Notes under the pieces: model-generated
Told to the model about the DNA's origin: nothing
Seen by the model: only the letters and a program-made list of their open reading frames with translations
The model's database searches: none
Made by a program: the position numbers and the translations under genes
Source: Inia geoffrensis
Taxonomy: Eukaryota; Chordata; Mammalia; Artiodactyla; Iniidae
DNA: 64,000 nucleotides
Assembly: GCA_036417435.1 (NCBI GenBank)
Contig: CM070900.1
Span: 35,255,496-35,319,495 of the forward strand
Direction of reading: 5' to 3'
Shown: in pieces, positions 56,834 through 64,000 of the stretch
Numbering within the stretch: the first letter of the stretch is position 1
Layout: every line of letters begins with the position of its first letter

Positions 56834-58679
56834 TCTTCTTACCAAACTATAAGCCACAAGAGTTGCTGCAGGTACTGATTATTTCCCCTCCCCACATATG
56901 TTTGAGTCTAGGAAACCCACATGAGCAGTCTCATCTCTTTGGAGGCAAGGGCTGGGACTGGGAAATCTGGAACAAATTGATGTGAAGAGAGGTGATAGCC
57001 CTAGTTTCTCACTTTAACCACCAAGCTGATTCTCAAGTGCCATACTCAGGAGGAGGAAGCCACACCTCCCACTTGTTTTCTGTTAAATATGCCTCTGGAA
57101 AACTATAACCCGGGATGTTAGAGTTTAGTGAGAGGAACGTTACACTTTGAGATTTCCGATCATGCCTCCTTTCAAGAGTTTACAAAGTAGCTTTCCTGCC
57201 TCTGTCTCTTTGACTTTTCTTCAGACTGTCTCCTTGCTAATGTATGACACGAGGCTTGGCTTCCTGGAGGGAAGTAATCAAGGAGCACAGGCCCCTTGCT
57301 GAGAAACACATGAGCACACTTTCTAAAATGTGCTCTTTAGACTCATTTGATCTATGATATGTGTTATCATTTAATAAATATTGGGCTAGCTGAGGTTCTG
57401 TCTACATGTACTAGAAACATCTGTTGCCATGCTCCTTTAAGCAAGACAAAATAGATACTCTGATAATTGCTTCCAAGTTTTTTGCTTTTTTCAAATTTAA
57501 GTTGTGATTCAAGACACTTAAATGACATAATTATAAAGTGTGTGTTGAGATAGAATTTATTCCTCCTTAAAAGTATTAATTAGGCCCTTCTTAATCTCTA
57601 TTTCAGATCTTATGATGAACTTGTTTTTCTTCCAACTGCCTCTTTTGATTACGCACAAATAAGATGTAATTACATGTGGGTGGAAGGTTATCATATACAA
57701 ATATGTTCAGAAATTATGTGAATAAAATGCGCAATAGGCTTTAATAGTCTTCTCATAAAATAATACAAATTCGGGCCAAAATAAGCAATTTGCTCTCTTT
57801 TAGTATCCACCTTTATTCCCTTTTCATATTAGCACCGTGGAGCATGTTAGAAAATACAAAGAAAATAATTAGTCATTTTGACCTCTAGCTGGAAGGAAAT
57901 TTGGACTCTTTGTATATTTCCTTAACAGGTGAGTTCATTGTTAGCATTGCTATTAATATCTCCATTTCTTTGCCATCTTTTCTGTCAATTTCTCAACTCA
58001 AAATTTAAGATAGATCTCTAAACCCAAATTCTCTTTTTAAAAGAGGAATGAAAAGAAGAATGTGAAAGGGGACAGTTGAAAGTATGGTCATTTTTAGTAA
58101 TGCTTGTCCATACCATAAATATTTTCTTTCCCTAGAAGGTGCACAATGGGAAAGCTTTCCAAAAATGTAATTTTAAGAACAGTCCGCAAATGGATTTCCA
58201 TTCCTTATGCTTACAGGCTGTTGCAGCCTCCAGCTTGAAACTGTGTATGCATGTGTGTGTGTGTAGAATAAACAGCTAATTACCTGTCAGTTACCATAGC
58301 AATGTTTACAGGAAGACTAAGATGCTCACATAGCTCTGTAACCCATCTTGATAGTGGAAAACGTGCATAACTTCTTCCTTTCAATCCCCACTGGAGATTC
58401 TGGCAGCAATTTTAGGATGCTCTTTGCTTAGTAAATTCTTATGTGACAAGTGAGCTTCTTTCCTTTAAGTGGAGACACTGTTGATTTGAGTGAGAAGTGG
58501 AAAGAATTAACTTGGAAGAAGTTTTGGGAGGCCAGCACTATTGACTCAAGATTTCTCTCTGCAGAGTTCTGTTAGCAAGTGGTATAGCAATGGCTCAATA
58601 TGAATCCTTCTTCTAAGAGCTTTGCCTAGCCCCATGAATTCTCAAAAAAAAAAATCCTCTACAGATCACCGAGAGTACA
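56832..58679. other. Longest apparently repeat-free block
   Basis: About 1.85 kb with no repeat I recognise apart from a short TG run at 58251-58263. It includes A/T-rich homeodomain-like sites and the motif cluster at 58277-58309. It could be a conserved non-coding element, but that cannot be told from one sequence. Confidence 0.4.
58277..58309 (+). promoter_or_regulatory. Putative RFX X-box with forkhead and homeodomain-like sites
   Basis: Within 33 bp in order: 'taatta' (58277-58282), MEIS/TGIF-like 'ctgtca' (58284-58289), the palindromic X-box 'gttaccatagcaat' (58290-58303; consensus GTTRCCATRGYAAC) and forkhead-like 'tgtttac' (58303-58309). RFX and FOX factors cooperate at ciliary and some neural genes. 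Binding here is an inference from motif match only. Confidence 0.4.
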
Positions 58680-59158
58680 CACAACTTCATTCTTTCAACA
58701 AATATTTTTGAATACCTACAACGGGTCAGCACTGTTCAAATCTTAGGGGAAACCATAGTGATTTGGATATAAGTCCCTAGTTTGGGAGAGACATCCATTT
58801 ATTCAACAAATATTTCTTGACCACTTACCATCTACTGTGTTGGGTTATCTAGAAATGATAAAAGAGTGGCACAACCCAGATTTGGAGGAGAGGTCAGCAG
58901 TAAGGAAAAACATCTAGGAGGAAGCTAGCCAGGAAGGGTAGGGAGGATGGGAAGATGTGATGGGAAAGTATTTCAGAGAGAGGGGTAGTCTTGTGAACAA
59001 GATCAAAAGCAAGTAAATATGGTAGATTTAGGGGAAAGAGGTCAGTATGTCTAGACAGCAGAGTTCAAGACAGGTGATGGCAATGCTATAGAGATGTAAG
59101 CAGGGATCAAATCATAAAAGGCCCTAAGTAAATTGTGACAGATTCTCTTTTCAAAAGA
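58680..59158 (-). repeat. L2 LINE, left part
   Basis: 'tttcaacaaatatttttg', then a second 'attcaacaaatatttctt' (58802-58819), 'ggaagggtagggaggatg' and 'gtcttgtgaacaagatca' are reverse-complement L2. The doubled start suggests two L2 ends in tandem. The L2 resumes at 59635. Confidence 0.7.
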
Positions 59159-59634
59159 TGATTACAACAATATCTCCCACCTCACATACTCTTCTAAAAT
59201 GTGACCTTCCCACATTTTTTCCATCAAATGGTGGAGTCAGTGCTCTTTCCCCTTGAACTGGGTGGACATTTTGACTTCTGAGACTAGATTATATAATGCT
59301 ATTACTTCTGTCTTATTCTCTGAGGACATTTGCTTTTGGAACTCAGTCACCAGTGAAGTGAGGAAGCCCTAACTAGTCCATGCAAAAAGAACACAAAGCG
59401 AGGCTACATATCAGTATTTGGGGGTAATGGTCAACAGCTAACATTATCCAGCAGACATGTGAGTGAATTCTCCTCTAGATGATACCAGCCCTCAGCTGTC
59501 AGGTTACTCCCAGTCTGCGAATATTCCCAAATGAGCTCCCAGATCTTGTGGAGCAGAGGCAAGCTGTCCCCACCATGCTCTACTTGAAATTCTAGTCTTG
59601 GGTGGTTTGTTTTGCAGCAATAGCAGCTAGAACA
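59159..59634 (+). repeat. MaLR LTR, MLT1-like, inside L2
   Basis: 'catcaaatggtggagtca', 'cagcagacatgtgagtga', 'ggtggtttgttttgcagc' and 'aatagcagctagaaca' are a sense MLT1-type LTR. The L2 on each side is continuous in order. Confidence 0.7.
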
Positions 59635-60160
59635 TTTCTTAAGAAGTTTGTCCCTTTTTCTGAGACAGTGGGGAGCCACTGAAGAGTTTTAAGCAGCTAA
59701 GTAACAGAATCAGATTAACATATTAGAAAGAGCATTCTATCTGATGTGTGAGGAGTCTTAGTGAGACTGGCTGGGAAGATACTGCCCCAAATAAAGCAGT
59801 ATGTAAAAGTGATGTGAACTTGGATGATATTAAGAGAAATGAAGAGAGTAATTCAAGGGTTACATGGAAGCGTGGATCTACAGGGTTTTGTCCTAGATTG
59901 AATGTGGTGGGTGGAGGAGAGAAACATATGAGACAAAGATTATGTTGGGGTTACTGTCTTGATACAGCATGGCTGATGGTACCTTTTACTTTGATAGGAA
60001 ACTTTGGAGCAGGAGCACACTTTGGTGGTGGGACATACTGGGGAGTTGGGAAGTGGGAGATGGTAAATTCTTTGGGTACCCTATGGATGGAGCCTTTACA
60101 TTCTACAGCAACTATTAAAGATGTCCAAGCAGGACTAGGCTATGTGTGACATTCTCAGAT
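59635..60160 (-). repeat. L2 LINE, right part
   Basis: 'gtggggagccactgaaga', 'ttttaagcagctaagtaa', 'tttactttgataggaaac', 'gaagtgggagatggtaaa', 'taaagatgtccaagcagg'. This is the more internal L2 segment, so the two parts add up to about 1 kb of L2. The 133-codon open frame at 59748-60149 (+) lies entirely in this antisense L2. Confidence 0.75.
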
Positions 60161-60571
60161 GTCTTATTTGTTCTGCTAAGTCAAATAGTTTAAAAAGTGT
60201 AGTAACCTCTCTCAAAATTTCTGAAAATTAGTTAGAGGTGATTGATTGGCAAGGTCATGTGTAAAGCCAGTCTAGTTTCAAGGCCCTGCACTAAGAACTG
60301 TGGGGGCTACAGTGATGAGTTAGATAGAATTCCAAATCCAGTCGTAGATCTAGGAGTCTGGGAGGAAGGTATAATGTGCACTGATAATAAAAGTAAGAAC
60401 TGATATTATCATTTAAAAAGGGCAAGAACATGGTTTTAAAAAGACATCAATCTCAGTGGATTATCAAAAGCCATAAAGAAGAGAAGACATGACAGTGGAA
60501 AAATACTATTAGATACAAAGAAAAGAAAGTTGGGGGAAATGCTGTATTATGGGTTAAGTTGGAAGGTGGGA
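60161..60571. other. Mostly unassigned; L2-like at 60278-60390
   Basis: 'ccctgcactaagaactgtg' and 'gggctacagtgatgagtt' look like a reverse-complement L2 end. The rest is unassigned. Confidence 0.4.
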
Positions 60572-60778
60572 TCTGATGTCAGGCTTCCTTGTTTTAAGTA
60601 CCAGGTCTTCCGCTCAGTAGCTTGGAAAAGTTTTAAACATTTTTTACAGTCTATAGACTGGAGATAATCATAATAGTATCCGCCTTCTAGGTTTTTTGAA
60701 AAAAAATTAAACAATAAACCATGTATATAAAATATTTAGCTCAGTGTCTGGAACTTAGTAAACATTTAATGGAACGTA
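60572..60778 (+). repeat. MIR SINE
   Basis: 'agtagcttggaaaagttt', 'ctggagataatcataata' and 'cagtgtctggaacttagt' are sense MIR. Confidence 0.75.
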
Positions 60779-60840
60779 ATTGCCATAATCATCAAGAGCA
60801 TCTTCATCACCATTATTATCATCATTTTTATTATTACTTA
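60779..60840. repeat. (CAT/TTA)n low-complexity tract
   Basis: Imperfect 'catcaccattattatcatc' triplets follow the MIR tail. Confidence 0.6.
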
Positions 60841-61980
60841 GGAGGAGTGTTAATAGAAAAGAATGAGATAGCATGGTTCACCAAAACTTTTCTCCTTTTT
60901 GGAAAAGGACAACACCAATGTATTTGTGAACAAATATTTTACTAGGTGGTTCTGTTTCTACATAGAATGAAGAAATCTGGAAAGTTACTCCCATCCAAAC
61001 AATGAATAAAAGCTGGATAAAGTGGAAAACCACAACTTTTTTTTTTTCTTGCACCTCAGATAGTTGTTGTGGCAGAGAAACCAAGTAGCCTGAAATTCAA
61101 GGAAAATCTTTCCGACTCATCCCCTAGGAGAAATGGGACTCATGGCTTAACTCTTCTCTGACAGACTACAAGAAAAACATGGGGCTACCATAAAAGCAGA
61201 TAGAAAGATATTAGTTCAATTTTTAACAAATTGCTGAAGCTCAAATATGGAGTAATGTGCAGTATAGAACTCCTGATGGCCACAGATGAAAAGGGAGTTC
61301 AGACACACTTATAGGCTCTTTTCAATGAACCTCTAACTGGCTCTTCACTCAAGTCTTAAGCATCTAGGAGAGGGAAATCAAATTCTGTTAACTCTGAAAG
61401 CACAGAGTAAAGAACCAATATTACTGGGGGACAAATGGAAAACAGCATCCTACCCATGAGATAGGATCCAGAAATGATCCCAAGCGCACAATCCCACAGT
61501 TATAATACTATTAGAGGTCTCATACCACTGAGAAGCAGAAGGTAACTCTGCCACACTACAGATACAAGAGAGCTACTGGTTGCTGGCAACTGGGCAGAAG
61601 GACAGAACTGATGAGAAAACCTCATTTGCAAGGCCTAGGCACATAGGGTCTATCTAAGGCTATCTAAGCAATAATAGGACCACAGGAGACACCCTGGTGC
61701 TAACCACCAGTCTGGCAAGAACCAAGTAAAGCAAACAGATTCTACCAGTAGGGGTGGGATAAGAGCATGGAAAGGCTCCTTCTGGGACACTGACATATAG
61801 GGAAGGCTGAAAGCTGATGTTGGAGCAAAAAATTTAAGAAAAAGCCCTCTGGCAACCTTAGGTTTATCCTAAGCCCAAGGCATCATTAGGGCATTAAAAA
61901 CCTGTAAAATTCTAAAGGAAACTGTGGCCACAACAAACCCCACATGAACTCAACTCTTGATTAGATTGATTCAGTCTTCC
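60841..61980. other. Unassigned, perhaps L1 5' region
   Basis: About 1.1 kb. The later half may be the 5' region of the old L1 that starts clearly after 61980, but I cannot match it firmly. Confidence 0.35.
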
Positions 61981-62312
61981 ATACTTACAGCCGGAGAAGA
62001 GTCATGTTTATCTCCAAGTGTAAATGTTATTTAACTCATCTGTTCGACACAGGTTGCCTGACTTTCAATCAAACATATGAGGCACACAAAAAGGTAAGGC
62101 AAAAGCAACTGATTGCCAAAGACAAAACACACAAAACAAGAAGACTCAGAGATGACCCAGATGTTGCAACTATCAGATACAGACTCTAAAGCAAATATGA
62201 TTAACATGTTAAAGTATATAATGGGAAAGGTGGACATTTGCAGAAAGAGCTGGTATTTCAGCAGAGGGAGAGAAATAAAAAAGAATTAAATAAAAATGAT
62301 AGAAATCAAAAA
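61981..62312 (+). mobile_element. Old L1M/HAL1 ORF1 region, left part
   Basis: 'agactcagagatgaccca', 'caaatatgattaacatgt' and 'gagctggtatttcagcag' are sense old-L1 ORF1-type sequence. Interrupted by the LTR at 62313. Confidence 0.6.
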
Positions 62313-62806
62313 TAGGGTGTGGAAGCAAAATAATGGTCTCTTCCAAAGATGTCCATGTTCTCAGCCCCCAAAATATGTGAATATGTTAACTTACATGACA
62401 GACAGAACTTTGCAGATGTGATTAAGTTAAGAATCTTGAGATGGAGAGATCATCTTGGATTTTCCACACGGACTCAATGCACAAGGGTTCTTATAGGAGG
62501 GAGGGAGGCGAGTCAGTGTTGGAGGAGATGTGATGACAGAAGCAGAAGTCAGAAAGAGAGGGATTTGAAAATGCTATGCTGCTGTCTTTGAAAATGGAAG
62601 AGGGGGTTATGAGCTAAGGAAGGCAGGCAGACCCTAGAAGCTGGAAAAGGAAGGAAATACATTCTCCCCAGAGTCCCCAGAAAGAATGCAGTCCTGGTGG
62701 CCCATTCTAGACTTCTGAACTCCAGAACTGTAACATAATAAATTTGTGTTGTTTTAAATCACTAAGTTGTAGAAATTTGTTCAGCAGCAGTAGAAAACTA
62801 ATACAC
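62313..62806 (+). repeat. MaLR LTR, MLT1-like, inside L1
   Basis: 'gtggaagcaaaataatgg', 'gatgtgattaagttaaga', 'cttctgaactccagaact', 'cactaagttgtagaaatt', ending 'gaaaactaatacac'. Nearly full-length sense MLT1 LTR with poly(A)-signal-like 'aataaat' near 62738. Confidence 0.85.
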
Positions 62807-63930
62807 AGAGCATTGGAAGTGGAGAATTTATTCAATAGGTTTAAAAATAGATTCAACATAGTCAAAGAAATAATTTGTAAAGTTTAAGATTGGTCAATAG
62901 AGATTACCCAAATTGAAACACAAAGAGAAAAAAGATGTGGAAAAAAATAGAATAAAGCTCTAAGAATCATGTGACAATATTAAATTATTTAACATACATG
63001 TAACTAGAATTCCAGAAGAACAAGAGAGACTAGAACAGAAGAAACGTTTGAAGAGATAATGGCCAAGAACGTTGCAAAAATGCTGAAAGATGTCAAACCA
63101 CAGATCCAAGAAGTAGAGAAAAGTCTAAGTAGGAAAAAAAAAAGATAAAATTATTCAAACTGCTGAAAACCAATATAAAGTATTGAAGACATGTAGAGAA
63201 AAGAAGTATACATTACACAGGAAGAAAAAAGATAATGAAATCACATCATTACTAAAAAAAAGAAAAGAAAACAAAAAAAACCCCAGAATTTGATACCCAG
63301 TGAGAATATAATTCAAAAATTTTAAAAGAAATGAAGCTGTTTTAAAACAAAACTAAGAAAGCTAAGGAAATTCACTGTCCAGATACATATTATAAGAAAT
63401 CTTAACATTCTTCAAGAAAAAGGACAGAATGCCATAAAGAAACTTGGATCTACACATAACAAGACCTAGAAACAGTTAAAATGAAGGTGAATATAAAATA
63501 CTTTTTCTTCTTATTTTTATAATTGCTTGTATGAAGAAAAAATATCAAAAATGTATTTTATTTTATATGTAAAGTAAAATAAAATGAAAACACAAAAGAT
63601 AGGATAGTGAAACAGGAAGTAATCTTCTGTAAGGTTCTTAATCTATGTGTGAAGTCATATAATACTATTTGAATGTATACCATGATAAATTAAAGATGCA
63701 TATTGTAAATCCTAAGACAGCCACTAAAAATATCAGAAATAGTGGTATAACTAATAAGCCAATAGTGGAAGTAAAATAGAATAATAAAAAATATTTCATT
63801 CAAAAGCCAGGAGAAATGAGAGAAAAAGGAACAAATAGAAGACAACTAAGAAAATGATAGATTTATATCCAATAATATCAATAATTATAGTTGCTCTAAC
63901 ACAACAATTAAAAGATAGATTTTTTTTAAA
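62807..63930 (+). mobile_element. Old L1M/HAL1 ORF1 and inter-ORF region, right part
   Basis: 'ggtcaatagagattaccc', 'aactagaattccagaaga', 'gaagagataatggccaag', 'ttcaaactgctgaaaacc', 'gaatttgatacccagtga', 'aagccaatagtggaagta'. Frames are broken throughout. Confidence 0.75.
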
Positions 63931-63947
63931 GCACATATTTTTAATTA

Positions 63948-64000
63948 ATTAATTTTTTTTTTTACTGCATTTTGGGTCTTCATTGCTGCATGCAGGCTTT
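63948..64000 (-). mobile_element. CHR-type SINE, cut by window end
   Basis: T-run then 'ttactgcattttgggtct' and 'cattgctgcatgcaggct', the tail side of the long CHR form. The rest lies beyond the window. Confidence 0.75.

Noticed and set aside
59748..60149. 133-codon open reading frame on the + strand as a gene
   Set aside because: It lies wholly in an antisense L2 fragment; the translation has no domain and the DNA follows L2 order.
1..64000. CRISPR arrays, bacterial operons, phage or plasmid features
   Set aside because: Nothing with regularly spaced repeats or prokaryotic gene layout; every regular repeat is a eukaryotic transposon or microsatellite.
1..64000. A previously undescribed biological system
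   Set aside because: I looked on both strands and found only transposon layers, microsatellites and unassigned non-coding DNA. The motif cluster near 58.3 kb and the unclassified insert at 14-15.4 kb are the nearest candidates, and neither amounts to a system.

Overview
The window is mammalian nuclear DNA, most likely from a cetacean, and it contains no gene I can support. The clearest lineage clue is a set of seven tRNA-derived SINEs of the CHR type (shared by Cetacea, hippopotamus and ruminants), all carrying the same head around 'ccaccagggaagcc' on one strand or the other. No ruminant-type BovB or ART2 element is seen in 64 kb, which fits a whale or dolphin better than a ruminant. The L1 3' ends are also of the cetartiodactyl kind. 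No exon of a recognisable protein, no structural RNA gene and no free-standing CpG island was found, so the segment is probably intergenic or deep inside a large intron.

Layout: 0-5.2 kb holds ancient MIR and L2 fragments, one L2 being split by an L1. A minus-strand L1 with its 5' end but no 3' end fills 5.3-11.0 kb and carries a SINE. Older L1 remains occupy 11.2-18.8 kb; they include a near full-length minus-strand L1 broken by an unclassified 1.4-kb insert and two SINEs. From 19 to 31 kb there are scattered ERVL-like LTR, L2, MIR and hAT pieces, an L1 3' end with a possible 3' transduction, and long unannotated stretches. From 31.6 to 36.5 kb an old plus-strand L1 is interrupted by a minus-strand L1, a Tigger DNA transposon and an old LINE-like 3' end, which itself holds a recent L1. 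From 37 to 49 kb there are a hAT element, further L1 copies, SINEs, MIRs, and an L2 containing an L1 containing another L1. From 49 to 61 kb repeats are sparser, and 56.8-58.7 kb is the longest block in which I recognise no repeat; it has a compact cluster of RFX, forkhead and homeodomain-like motifs. From 61 to 64 kb an old plus-strand L1/HAL1-type ORF1 region is split by an MLT1-like LTR, and the window ends inside a SINE.

Nothing here works together as a pathway. The biology visible is a layered record of retrotransposition: MIR/L2 oldest, then L1M, MaLR, Tigger and hAT, then younger L1 and CHR SINEs. Insertion order can be read from nesting and from target-site duplications (TSDs). Family names come from recognising sequence by eye; subfamily names and edges of old repeats are approximate, generally to some tens of bases.
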